Source of the DNA: Nannochloris sp. 'desiccata' | Lineage: Eukaryota > Chlorophyta > Trebouxiophyceae > Chlorellales > Chlorellaceae | NCBI GenBank assembly: GCA_019044685.2 | Contig: JAGTXX020000006.1 | Coordinates: 1,125,001-1,165,000, forward strand | Reading direction: 5' to 3' | DNA: 40,000 nucleotides | In this document: positions 9,596 to 18,718 of the stretch, piece after piece | Numbering within the stretch: position 1 is the stretch's first letter | Layout: every line of letters starts with the position of its first letter | Position numbers and translations under genes: made by a program | The notes under the pieces: model-generated | Seen by the model: the letters and a program-made list of their open reading frames with translations, nothing else | What the model was told of the DNA's origin: nothing | The model's database searches: none

Positions 9596-10224
9596 TCAGC
9601 CACTTTTCGGTTGCTCTATTAGACCAATCATATGTCCGTCAGGGGCCCGAATGGTTGCTATCTAAATGCATTGAAAAGAAATACACAGGGGTTCAGTCAA
9701 TTATTTTCGCCGCCTCACAGAGCCCAGCCGAACTTCTCAACAAGAAGAGGAGTTGTAGTTAAAAGGATACAGCTAAAGCTCCTACCTTGTTTCCTTCCAG
9801 AGAATATTGTATTGCCCCATCCATTTCAGCGCCAAGAGAGAGCAGCCTAGTCAAGCTGGTTTGAACATCGCTTACGTCAAAAACTATCATAGGAGAAGAA
9901 TTAACTTCAGCGGGAAGCATCTCACTGCATACAAGAAAGTGGCCCTCAATTAAATGATTATGGAGCCTAGATAGAGTGTAAGGCCAGAAAGCTCGTCCCG
10001 TTTAGAAATTTATTCTAAGAGAGTGAACAAAAGTGGAAAGCAAGGGTCAACAGGAGTCACCCCTACCTTTCAACGGCCTTGACAGCAACAGTGGAGCCAC
10101 CACATTGAAGCTCGGCCCACTTTTCCGTTATCACAGTAGTGCTCATTCCAAGTCCTTCGCTAAGGAATTTTGCCGCAGCAGGGACGTCTTTTGACAGCAG
10201 CAACAGGTATCGAAAAGAAGCCAT
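9596..10224 (-). CDS. VOC superfamily (glyoxalase/bleomycin-resistance fold) protein
   Basis: Three exons, 10067-10224, 9786-9924 and 9596-9661, give 120 residues in phase. The single-domain length is usual for this fold. The first half begins MASFRYLLLLSKDVPAAAKF and holds the early beta-strand and helix with EGLGM. The second half has SSPMIVFDVSDV and LLSLGAEMDGAI. The last small exon supplies the closing motif RAPDGHMIGLIEQ. Members bind a divalent metal in paired beta-alpha-beta-beta-beta modules, but I cannot assign a reaction. An in-frame ATG at 10272 would add 16 residues; 10224 was preferred because it begins at the usual domain edge. Confidence 0.8.
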
Positions 10225-10264
10225 CGGCTTCACGAGATTTAAATTTACAGGCCAAACTAGCAAA

Positions 10265-10604
10265 TCAAGCAACGATTACCTTAGGAGACTTAGCTTTTGA
10301 ATAGTATAATTGTCTCCAAAAACAACTTGCGTAATGGTGGTCAAGAGAGAGAGGACAAGTTTTTGAATTATGTTTGAATATTAATACCTGGGACATATTT
10401 TATATCCAAGTCATTACAAATTCCATATTCATCTGCTTTTAATTTTAAATCATTGTGTGCAAAAGCAACATACTTGCCTAAAGCCTTGAAGAATAATTTT
10501 GAAACGAATTTGTAAATTGCGAATCTGGGCATGGTGAGAGAAATATAAGGAAGTGGCGGCCAGGTATAAACCTCGAAGGTTTGTTTCATTGTAGTAAAGA
10601 TCAT
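10265..10604 (-). CDS. Small unrecognised protein, about 80 residues
   Basis: The main exon, 10388-10604, reads MIFTTMKQTFEVYTWPPLP..., then FAIYKFVSKLFFKALGKYVAF and AHNDLKLKADEYGICNDLDI. It looks like real protein: an aromatic N-terminus, an amphipathic or membrane-associated helix, then a charged tail. It ends at a possible donor (CCCAG|GTATTA). A proposed second exon, 10265-10293, would add nine residues and a stop. Support for that exon is a TGTAA motif 16 bases downstream (10245-10249) and correct phase; the acceptor is weak. If it is not used, the frame stops at 10368. The size and pattern suggest a small organelle-complex subunit, but that is a guess. It starts 146 bases from the divergent ATPase gene. 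Confidence 0.5.
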
Positions 10605-10750
10605 CAGTAGTCAAAGGTCGGCGAACAGGTAAGTTGGGGTGAAAAGACTTCCATGTTCAGATTTTTCCGCTGTTCCGGCCAGGGGAAAGTTTAGATAACA
10701 TTGATGACACTAATACCAATTCATTTTGAAGGTAAATTATCAAGAAGACA
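10605..10750. promoter_or_regulatory. Divergent promoter region
   Basis: Only 146 bases separate the two start codons of the small minus-strand gene and the NVL-like gene, so both promoters must lie here or in the 5' ends. No clear TATA box was seen. Confidence 0.55.
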
Positions 10751-12907
10751 ATGAATAGAGCGCTGCAGAACATGTATGGGGCTGGCAGTGGGACACCTAC
10801 GGATCAAGAGATGAAAGATATTCCCCCTGTTGCTCCAGCCACAACTCCCGCTCCGACATCTAGTGCCGGAGTCGGGGCAAGGCCACCTCCTCGTTCTGGT
10901 GGTACTGGCCCCCAAACTAAAAGGCACCGGACAGGTGCTCGGCGGAATGCTGCAAGTACTACATCTGCTGCTAGCGTGCCATTTCCCGTCACGTATGCTG
11001 ACTTGGGCGGCATGGAGTCAGTATTAGGAGATGTGAAGGAACTTATTGAATACCCTTTAAAACATCCTGAAGTTTATGGGTGGCTTGGAGTAGACCCGCC
11101 TCGCGGAGTGCTTTTGCATGGGCCGCCTGGATGCGGAAAAACAGCTTTAGCAAATGCTATTGCTAACGAATGCGGTGTGCCATTCCTTAAAGTATCAGCT
11201 CCAGAGGTGGTGAGTGGGATGAGTGGTGAGTCGGAAGCTAAAATTCGACAATTGTTCCAAGAAGCAGCAGCTTTGGCTCCATGTATCGTTTTTATTGATG
11301 AAATTGACGCAATCGCTCCTAAAAGAGAAAACGCACAGAGAGAGATGGAGCGCCGCATCGTCGCACAGATGTTGACTTGTTTGGACGATCTTTCAGGCTT
11401 AGGAGCTGCTGCTCATGGTTCAGGTACTGCTATTGATGCTCCTACAGAAGGTATGGTTGGTATTGCTGCTGAGAATGGCGATGATGATAACGTCTTGGCC
11501 TCATTGCCACCGTCCAAACATGTGGTAGTCATTGGAGCCACGAATCGCCCGGATTCTATAGATGCTGCCTTGCGTCGAGCTGGACGCTTTGATAGAGAGA
11601 TTGCAATGGGAATTCCTTCAGAAGCATCTAGAGAAGCAATCTTGAGAGTTTTATCCAAGCGTCTGCGGCTATCGGGCGATTTTGATTTCAAAGCTGTTGC
11701 ACGTCGAACGCCAGGATTTGTTGGAGCTGATCTAGCAGCATTGATGAAAGAGGCTGCAGCTTTGGCAGTTAAACGCATTTTCGATGAATTGGATGAACTA
11801 GCAGCTGCGAATGCAGCAGCATCAAAAGGGCAAGTAGAAATATTGCAAGCAGAAGGTGGAGTTGTAGAGCCCCGCCCAACGAATCGATTAGGTCGTGGCA
11901 CGCTTACTCGGCAGGAGCTTGCTTCTCTTGCCATTACTATGAGTGATTTTGAAGGCGCAGTTGCCAAGGTGCAGCCATCAGTGCGACGGGAGGGATTCAC
12001 GACTACGCCTGATGTGACATGGGACGACGTAGGTTCTTTAGCAGACATTAGAGAAGAACTCGCATTCGCAATTACTAAACCTATTGCTCAACCAGAGCTC
12101 TTTGAGGCAATGGGATTGCGTGGGTCAACGGGGGTGCTACTATTTGGTCCTCCTGGGTGTGGCAAAACTTTGGTGGCTAAAGCTGCAGCAAATGAATCAG
12201 GCGCCAACTTTATATCAATTAAAGGTCCTGAGTTGCTAAACAAGTATGTAGGAGAAAGTGAGCGAGCGGTGCGACAGGTATTTTCACGCGCTAGGGCTGC
12301 TTCTCCTTGTGTCTTATTTTTTGATGAAATGGATGCACTGGCTCCTCGTAGGGGTGCGGATTCTGCAAATGCATCTGCTGAACGTGTTGTCAACCAGCTG
12401 CTTACTGAAATGGATGGTATGGAAGGCCGACAAGGAGTTTATCTTGTTGCAGCCACCAATAGACCAGATATGATTGATCCTGCATTGTTACGGCCTGGTC
12501 GTTTGGATAAAATTTTATACGTGCCATTGCCACCTCCTGAAGGAAGGGCGTCAATATTGCGAGCATTAGTACGACGGACCCCGTTGGCTGCCGATGTAGA
12601 TGTAGATGCAGTATCCACATCAGAAGCTCTAACTGGATTTAGTGGTGCTGATATGGCAGCCTTACTGAGGGAGGCTTGTGTAGAATCTTTAAAAGAAAGC
12701 ATGGCTTTATTTGGAGCAGAAGGTGCACGCTCAGAGGTTGCAGCCCGCCATTTCCAGGCGGCGTTGCGGCAGGTGCAGCCATCGGTAAGCAGAAAAGATC
12801 AAAGAATGTATGATGCCCTCCGTTACAAGCTACGAAGTTCTAGGAGCCACCTCAAAAGAGATGAAGATGCCGCAGCGGTGGCGGAGCCAATGGAGGGGGC
12901 AAGCTAG
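10751..12907 (+). CDS. NVL: NVL/Rix7-type double AAA ATPase
   Basis: Single-exon frame of 718 residues with two AAA modules. D1 has Walker A GPPGCGKT near residue 124, Walker B IVFIDEID near 180, and GATNRPDSIDAALRRAGRFD. D2 has Walker A GPPGCGKT near 466, Walker B VLFFDEMD near 521, and ATNRPDMIDPALLRPGRLDK, a form typical of NVL. A low-complexity insertion of about 45 residues between Walker B and sensor 1 of D1 is also usual in this family. NVL/Rix7 (CDC48C in plants) extracts factors from pre-60S ribosomal particles in the nucleolus. The N-terminal region before D1 is only about 80 residues, with a basic patch (TKRHRTGARR), shorter than in animal NVL. An in-frame TAA upstream supports this start unless a 5' exon exists. 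Confidence 0.92.
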   Translation: MNRALQNMYGAGSGTPTDQEMKDIPPVAPATTPAPTSSAGVGARPPPRSGGTGPQTKRHRTGARRNAASTTSAASVPFPVTYADLGGMESVLGDVKELIEYPLKHPEVYGWLGVDPPRGVLLHGPPGCGKTALANAIANECGVPFLKVSAPEVVSGMSGESEAKIRQLFQEAAALAPCIVFIDEIDAIAPKRENAQREMERRIVAQMLTCLDDLSGLGAAAHGSGTAIDAPTEGMVGIAAENGDDDNVLASLPPSKHVVVIGATNRPDSIDAALRRAGRFDREIAMGIPSEASREAILRVLSKRLRLSGDFDFKAVARRTPGFVGADLAALMKEAAALAVKRIFDELDELAAANAAASKGQVEILQAEGGVVEPRPTNRLGRGTLTRQELASLAITMSDFEGAVAKVQPSVRREGFTTTPDVTWDDVGSLADIREELAFAITKPIAQPELFEAMGLRGSTGVLLFGPPGCGKTLVAKAAANESGANFISIKGPELLNKYVGESERAVRQVFSRARAASPCVLFFDEMDALAPRRGADSANASAERVVNQLLTEMDGMEGRQGVYLVAATNRPDMIDPALLRPGRLDKILYVPLPPPEGRASILRALVRRTPLAADVDVDAVSTSEALTGFSGADMAALLREACVESLKESMALFGAEGARSEVAARHFQAALRQVQPSVSRKDQRMYDALRYKLRSSRSHLKRDEDAAAVAEPMEGAS

Positions 12908-12981
12908 GTAATATTGCTTCGCTATCAGTAAACTTTTTTGCATTTCTGATTCATTTAACAAACTAAATAGTAGAGATATTA

Positions 12982-14218
12982 TCAGTTAAAGAACCCTGAC
13001 TTCACCCCTTTATTGTCTTTCTCGGGTGCTATTAAGGAATCTAGCGCCCACGCAGCCAAACTTCCATCACTAGCTCCTGAATACAGTATATTTCCGCCGG
13101 GAGAAAAAGCTATCGCTGTGATTCCACCTCGTTTACCAGGCTCAAGCTGCGAGAAGGTAGCCAGGCAGTCTCCTGTTGAAGGGTGGAATGTTTTTAGCGT
13201 ACTGGAGCCAAATGGGCCTGTACTGCCTGTAACGAGGAAGGTGGTATTTGGTGTATTGAGTGCCATTACTGCAGGCCAAGTAGTCTCTTCATGTCTTCCG
13301 TGCATGAGTCGCATACACACCCATGTTCCTATGTTCCACGCACGCACTGTATTGTCAGCACCGGCAGTATAAAGGTTGTGCCCGTCTGCTGACACAGCCA
13401 TGGCTCTCACCCCACCACCATGCCCTTTGAGCACCTTTATACAGTTCCAGGTGGTAGTATCCCATGCTCTGACTGTATGGTCGTAAGATCCAGTAAATAA
13501 TATTGATCCGTCTGGAGTGATTGCTAGAGACAAAACACTGGCAGAGTGGCCATGGAGAGTGGCCGCCAGCAGAGCGGTATTTTGTGTAAAAGTTGGTACA
13601 GAATCTGGTGGCAGCACCCGCCATACTGCAACATCACCAAGGGTGGAATCATCAAATGTTGTGGCAATCCAATTAAATTTGGGAGACGCAATGCATGAAT
13701 GTACTGCTATGCTATCTTTACTGCATCCAGTTTTTTCGCGCCTGCCCTTGACAGAATTTGTAAAAGCAGGGCTTTCACTGGGATTGCAATTGCTCGAAGT
13801 CTGCAGAAACTTGTCTATTGGAAGCTTTAGTATAGACTGCAAAGACGCCCCCTTCTTCAATTCAGTCTTCACACATGTCACGGTTCCGTTTGCCCCGCAA
13901 CAATATAGTGCTCGTCTTGAGGGATCCATCCACATTTTATGCACAATTCCGCCCCCTTGAAGCTCCAATGAATGCAACAGTTCTCCATTCTGCAGACAAA
14001 GCGAGGAAATAAAAAGTGTCAGAATCTTACTGTTCTTTGAAAATTGTTGTTAAGGAGCGGTAAATAAATCTAATCCTCGCCTTGGAATCTATTTGCAGCA
14101 ACGATGAGCTGGATTCCGTGCAACAGTTAATTACACCAGACTCAGAAACAGCTAATGACGTAATAGGCGCCCCTCTGCGAACATCTTGCTGCCATTTTGA
14201 CTGCAACTTTAACGACAT
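12982..14218 (-). CDS. WD40-repeat protein, unassigned
   Basis: Two exons, 14081-14218 and 12982-13989, give 381 residues. The second exon carries clear WD40 blades: HGHSASVLSLAITPDGSILF then SGSYDHT-like VRAWDTTTW, and GHGGGVRAMAVSADGHNLY then ADNTVRAWNIGTW. Less regular blades lie on both sides, closing with GGITAIAFSPGGNILYSGAS. About six or seven blades are expected, forming one propeller. The intron appears to be GC-AG (AAG|GCGAGG to CTGCAG|AAT): it joins LLQIDSK to NGELLHSLELQ, a typical blade junction. The only strong GT donor nearby would leave a 41-base intron and the wrong frame. Its 3' end is 74 bases from the NVL stop codon. No orthologue is named because propellers of this kind are poorly distinguishable by eye. 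Confidence 0.85.
13990..14080 (-). other. Probable GC-AG intron
   Basis: Donor AAG|GCGAGG, acceptor TTGTCTGCAG|AAT, 91 bases, phase 0. No GT donor in the first exon or nearby restores the reading frame. Confidence 0.6.
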
Positions 14219-14338
14219 GATAATGAAGACTATGGGATTGTTCGACGTTTATATGCATGTATTTGTTTTTATCTAAGTGAAACGGTTTATTACTGTTTTG
14301 TATCAATGCGTTTGCTGGGAGTCCTGGAAACCCTTGGA

Positions 14339-14345
14339 TATAAAA
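14339..14345 (+). promoter_or_regulatory. TATA box of the flavoprotein gene
   Basis: TATAAAA, 56 bases before the first ATG (14401). At the usual 25 to 30 base spacing the transcript would start near 14370, leaving a 5' leader of about 30 bases. Confidence 0.55.
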
Positions 14346-14400
14346 GGTCAACTCAAGTCGAGCTTGAGCTCGGGTGAAGAAACGAAGAATCATTCTTAGA

Positions 14401-16008
14401 ATGGGTCGGGTGAGACCTAAAAAGAGAAATTCCGGGCATCCACGGCATATAAAGTCCATACAAACACACAAACTTATGCCCAACCCCCGTCATGTAACAA
14501 CGCCCTGCGTGGCTGTGTTGATACTAGCTGTTGCTTTGGGTTCATTCATTCGTTCCAATCTGCCATCGTCCTTGCCGTTCGCCTCCTTCTGGGCAGAAAA
14601 GGAGACGAAAGAAGAACAAGAAGGAATTGCACATAATGACCAAAACTTATATCCGACGTTGGTGGTCGTAGGCAGCGGCCTTGCAGGAACAACTGCAGCA
14701 ATAGCCGCCTCAGAAAATGCTTCAATAAAGATAGTCATGCTAGAAAAGGAGGAGCGGACTGGGGGCAACAGCATAAAAGCCTCCTCGGGGATAAACGCTG
14801 TTTCTTTTGAAAACGAAGATTCTCTAGGAACCTTTGCTGAGGATACTTTGGCCAGCGGCGGAGGTCTCAGTGATCTTGCCTTGGTACAGACTCTAGTAAA
14901 TGATAGCAGAGAAGCGCTGGAATGGCTGGCTTCAATGGGAGTTGACCTTAATGGAACTGTGCAGTTGGGTGGCCATTCAATTAAGCGCACTCACTTTCCT
15001 TCTACCGGTCCAAGTGTCGGTTTTGCCATATTAAAAGCGTTGGGCGAAATTGTGGTTAAGACGCCAAACATCAAAGTTGTCACAAAAGCCAAGGTAGTTT
15101 CATTAATGAAAGACAATGGAAAGGTCACTGGTGTGCGTTATATTTCTAAAAACGGAGAGGAAGTTAGTGTCCCAGCAGATGCAGTTGTGTTGGCTTCTGG
15201 AGGTTTCGGTGCCAGCAAGAATCTTTTACGCAAGCATGCACCACATCTGGTTAAACTGGCAACTACAAATGGCCAATTTGCACAAGGAGAAGGTCTTGCT
15301 TTAGCATCTGAAGTCGGCGCTGCCTTAATAGACCTTGACCAGGTGCAGGTGCATCCTACTGGATTTGTTGACCCTTCAGATCCCAATAGTCAAGTTAAGT
15401 TTTTGGCCCCCGAAAAGCTTCGTGGTGTCGGAGGCATCTTGTTGAACTCTAGAGCTCAACGATTTGTCAACGAGCTCTCCACAAGGGATGTTATCTCCTC
15501 TGCCATTTTAAAGCTTCCGGAGCAGAGTGCGGTCCTACTTTTAGGCTCTGAAGCGGCAGCTTCTTTTGGTCCAGCTCTGGGTTTTTATGTTAGCAAGGGT
15601 CTAGTTAAGAAATTTGATGACGTAAATGAAGCTGCTAAAAATCTGGGGGTTTCCTCTGGCGAACTTACTGCAGAGTTAACGGCTTATAATAGAAAGGTTG
15701 CCTCGAATGAGGAAGATGAGTTTGGTAAATCAGTTTTCCCATGCCAAATTGAACTCTATGAGAATATGTATATAGCTCGTGTCGTCCCTGTTATACACTA
15801 CACGATGGGTGGTGCTCGAATCGATACTGAAGGCCGAGTCCTGGGCGAAGATGGCCAGCCAATAATTGGTTTGTTTGGGGCTGGGGAGGTTAGCGGAGGA
15901 TTGCATGGCAAAAATCGACTTGGAGGAAATTCCCTGCTAGAGTGCTGTGTATTTGGGGAGAGAGCTGGGAAAGCATCGGCCTTGGCAATTGCTTCTAATA
16001 TGCTGTGA
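14401..16008 (+). CDS. Fumarate reductase-like FAD flavoprotein (Osm1/Frd1 type)
   Basis: About 535 residues in one exon. It resembles the soluble fumarate reductases of yeast (Osm1, Frd1) and the flavin domain of bacterial flavocytochrome c. An FAD-binding fingerprint VVVGSGLAGTTAAIAASENA is followed by EKEERTGGNSIKASSGIN. The substrate-side segments GGHSIKRTHFP, QVHPTGFVDP and LLNSRAQRFVNELSTRDV follow. The C-terminal FAD cap HYTMGGARIDTEGRV ... GLHGKNRLGGNSLLECCVFG is complete. Before it lies a basic stretch and one hydrophobic segment (VAVLILAVALGSFI), a signal anchor or signal peptide, so the enzyme may be in the ER or at a membrane. ATG 14476 is an alternative start just before this segment. 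No haem or cytochrome b5 domain is present. TGTAA at 16041-16045 is the likely poly(A) signal. Confidence 0.9.
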   Translation: MGRVRPKKRNSGHPRHIKSIQTHKLMPNPRHVTTPCVAVLILAVALGSFIRSNLPSSLPFASFWAEKETKEEQEGIAHNDQNLYPTLVVVGSGLAGTTAAIAASENASIKIVMLEKEERTGGNSIKASSGINAVSFENEDSLGTFAEDTLASGGGLSDLALVQTLVNDSREALEWLASMGVDLNGTVQLGGHSIKRTHFPSTGPSVGFAILKALGEIVVKTPNIKVVTKAKVVSLMKDNGKVTGVRYISKNGEEVSVPADAVVLASGGFGASKNLLRKHAPHLVKLATTNGQFAQGEGLALASEVGAALIDLDQVQVHPTGFVDPSDPNSQVKFLAPEKLRGVGGILLNSRAQRFVNELSTRDVISSAILKLPEQSAVLLLGSEAAASFGPALGFYVSKGLVKKFDDVNEAAKNLGVSSGELTAELTAYNRKVASNEEDEFGKSVFPCQIELYENMYIARVVPVIHYTMGGARIDTEGRVLGEDGQPIIGLFGAGEVSGGLHGKNRLGGNSLLECCVFGERAGKASALAIASNML

Positions 16009-16077
16009 TTTTTCTTTTGCTCCTTTCAAATACCTGCAACTGTAATGTAGAATTTACAACAATTATATACAACATAA

Positions 16078-17676
16078 CTAGCCTTGCCGCCTTGAAGCGC
16101 TTCTGAAGCCTCTACCAGTCACAGTTTGTTGAGCAATCGGTCCCATGAAATGTTGCAAATCCAAGCCGAGAGCTGATAAATTCAAGATTTTAAGGGATAG
16201 CCACGTGGCCAAGAGGCCTTGTCCAGTAGCAGCGGTTAGAAGGAGTGCTGTCAGAGACGCCCCACAAGAGACTGCTGTTCGGGTGGCGACCCATTTTGTA
16301 TCAGAAGCTCCCAAAATACCACCTTCTAGGGTAGTACCAAGCGCATCAAAGGGCATATAAGCTAGCAAAAACGGTAGCACTAGGGTTACTTCCTCTATAA
16401 CAGTACTTTCTGAAGTAAATACTTGAGGGAGCCAGCTGCGGAAAGATACTAGGAAAAATACAGAGGGCACGCTTGATGCTAGAGCCAGCTGGCAGATCCG
16501 TTCAAGCGCTCCAGATGCTCGATCCATTCCTACACGTCGTCGAACATCTCCTAGAGCCGACGCAACCAATGAATGGGCGGTGGCATTGAAAGCTAAAAAT
16601 CCTTGCAGCCAAAATGCACTCAGCTGGCGCAACACTGTATGTGCTGCCAAAACATCTGGCCCTAAGGACGTCGCTATCGAGGTCGCTGCCAACATTGGGG
16701 CTAAGGCAGCGATACTATTTACTGCTAAGCTTGGACCCATATTAAAATAAGGCCTAGCAGCATCAATATTCGGCAGCTTTCTTAAATCGTTTAAATTGAA
16801 TTCTCCTCGACGGACCAACCACCCGATTATTGCTGCAGCACCAAAAAATTGGGAAATAGATGCAGCTATGCCAGCACCGTCTACTCCTGAACCTGCTCCA
16901 AATACAAAGGCAATGTCAAATACTGCTAGGGCAACTCCGTACGCTGCTGAGCCAACTAAAGGGGCTGCCATATCTTTATGTCCACGCGCTGCGCCGATAG
17001 AAACCATCATTACTAATGCTGCCGGAATGCCCCATGACCGACCTCTCAAATAATCAGTTGCTAGTCCTGCCACTTCGGCGTCCGAAGATAAAACACCGAG
17101 CAAGCTTGGAGCGATGATCCAGACTACAGCCTGCAAAATAATTCCAACAAAAACCGCAACCCACATGCCGTCCGCAGCAGCACGGGAGGCACCCTGGGCG
17201 TCATTTGCAGACACTTTTGCAGCCACAAGTGGGGTAGTTGCAAAAATAAGAGCTGCAAAGCACCCAAGTGCGAATTGAAATAGCACTGTTCCGAATCCAA
17301 CAGCGCCAAGAGGAGAAACCCCCAATTGGCCGACAACTGCCGTCTCTATAGACATCTGAACAGGTTCTATAACTAGCGCTATCACCGCAGGGGCAAATAG
17401 ACTCCATATTTCTCTATCGTAAATACTTGATAAAGGGACTCGTGGTTGCAAAAATAGGGCACCAGTGCGACGGTAAAACGTTTTCGTCACTTGAACGGTT
17501 GTTGGGGCGTCGCTGGAACTGGGAGGCCAGAGCGCTGTTGGTTCCAAAGTGCCTGTGCGGCCCTCCGAAACGCTATGTCTTTTGACTGAAGGTATACGCT
17601 GTGCCATTCTCTTCAGATAGCGTACAGGCAAAAAAGAAGTTCGGAAATCCTTCTTGATCACGTCAGTTTGAAACAT
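16078..17676 (-). CDS. MATE efflux transporter, DinF-like, possibly plastid
   Basis: Single exon, 532 residues, with twelve hydrophobic segments in two bundles. The first begins DREIWSLFAPAVIALVIEPVQM, followed by TAVVGQLGVSPLGAVGFGTVL. The second includes LAVNSIAALAPMLAATSIAT and TVLRQLSAFWLQGFLAFN. This N-terminal form belongs to the MATE subgroup that includes bacterial DinF and the plant plastid proteins EDS5 and its relatives. About 85 residues precede the first span. They are rich in Ser, Thr and Arg, which fits a plastid transit peptide. MATE proteins export organic compounds by proton or sodium exchange; the substrate cannot be predicted. TGTAA on this strand at 16054-16058 crosses the signal of the convergent flavoprotein gene, so their transcripts probably overlap. 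Confidence 0.92.
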   Translation of the reverse strand: MFQTDVIKKDFRTSFLPVRYLKRMAQRIPSVKRHSVSEGRTGTLEPTALWPPSSSDAPTTVQVTKTFYRRTGALFLQPRVPLSSIYDREIWSLFAPAVIALVIEPVQMSIETAVVGQLGVSPLGAVGFGTVLFQFALGCFAALIFATTPLVAAKVSANDAQGASRAAADGMWVAVFVGIILQAVVWIIAPSLLGVLSSDAEVAGLATDYLRGRSWGIPAALVMMVSIGAARGHKDMAAPLVGSAAYGVALAVFDIAFVFGAGSGVDGAGIAASISQFFGAAAIIGWLVRRGEFNLNDLRKLPNIDAARPYFNMGPSLAVNSIAALAPMLAATSIATSLGPDVLAAHTVLRQLSAFWLQGFLAFNATAHSLVASALGDVRRRVGMDRASGALERICQLALASSVPSVFFLVSFRSWLPQVFTSESTVIEEVTLVLPFLLAYMPFDALGTTLEGGILGASDTKWVATRTAVSCGASLTALLLTAATGQGLLATWLSLKILNLSALGLDLQHFMGPIAQQTVTGRGFRSASRRQG

Positions 17677-17963
17677 CGTGCGCTTGGACGCATGCTTTTA
17701 ACTCCAAATATCAGACTGACTCCCAAAGTAAATCTAGAAATAAAAATATGAGCTGTATTTGGGACCTTTGAAAATATTCCCGAAAACTTGGGCGGTCGCC
17801 GAAAGAGAAGATCTTCAAGAAGGGAGACGCCATAACTATCGCGAACCAAATTGATATGAATATATAATGCCGACAGGACAATCTGAGCATTTCGACCAAA
17901 CGTGCAAGCTTTGTTATTAAAATTTGAAATAATTTTTTTTTGAGAGGATTTCTAAAATATAGC

Positions 17964-18606
17964 ATGACGCCCTTCGTCCTGGCCCTTTTAAGTCCTGCCA
18001 AGCCTTTTATGAAATCCGATAGATTAGCAAAAGAAAATAGCGCAGGGTTGAGGCGTCCGAAACTCCCAACCACAGCCTGTCGGTACTGTTCGCAGAAGGG
18101 ACGGCCTGTGAAGCCGCTGCTGTCCCAAAGAAGATACCTACGACCAATGTATGCAGGAAACCACCAAGATGGTATAGAGAAGTCATCTGCAAATCAAACA
18201 GAAGAACAAGAAGCCGAACACGCACCCGCTGATGGGAGAATAGAAGCGGCTGCGGTCGAGGAGAGTGCAGGCGTACGGTAAGGGCTTCGTTCCTTCTATT
18301 CCAGTCCTTGTTTGCTTTCCTATAGTTTGTGCATGTAATGAGATATTGCTCTCGTCCTTTAATTGCTGCAGGATTGCTTTGAACATGCTTCAATTTTACA
18401 AGTCGGCTATTTCTCCACTTCTTCAGCCCTCCTGCCGCTTTCAGCCGACATGTTCTGCCTATTCTATGGATGCGTATAAAAAATTTGGGGTGGCTAAAGG
18501 CACACTTTTGACCGCATGGAGACTGGCACGATGCAATCCATGGGGAAGATCAGGGTATGATCCTGTAAAATGGCCACCGCCTGGTTTTGATAACTTTGTA
18601 AAGTAA
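17964..18606 (+). CDS. YidD-like membrane protein insertion factor, probably plastid
   Basis: Two exons, 17964-18277 and 18372-18606, joined across a 94-base intron (CG|GTAAGG to TGCAG|G), give 182 residues. The C-terminal 75 residues are a full YidD domain: LQFYKSAISPLLQPSCRFQP, TCSAYSMDAYKKFG and RLARCNPWGRSGYDPV, with the conserved cysteines and the proline-rich end. Bacterial YidD assists YidC-dependent insertion of inner-membrane proteins. A plastid form would be expected to act with Alb3 in thylakoids, but that is inference. Exon 1 encodes about 100 residues with a Ser/Arg/Lys-rich start and an acidic Gln/Glu/Ala stretch before the domain, consistent with a transit peptide plus linker. 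ATG 17964 is the first in frame. Confidence 0.9.
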
Positions 18607-18718
18607 CTTCATTAACTCTTCTATTGCCATTGATTATTTTCTTTAGTAACCCCAGTTTAACATTGATAGGCTGCAGATTAGGTGGATTTGAGTCCTTCTT
18701 ACATGTAATTGCACCCTT

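Noticed and set aside
11413..12048. 211-codon minus-strand frame
   Set aside because: Antisense to the AAA ATPase; serine- and alanine-rich composition is typical of a complement of an alanine-rich gene.
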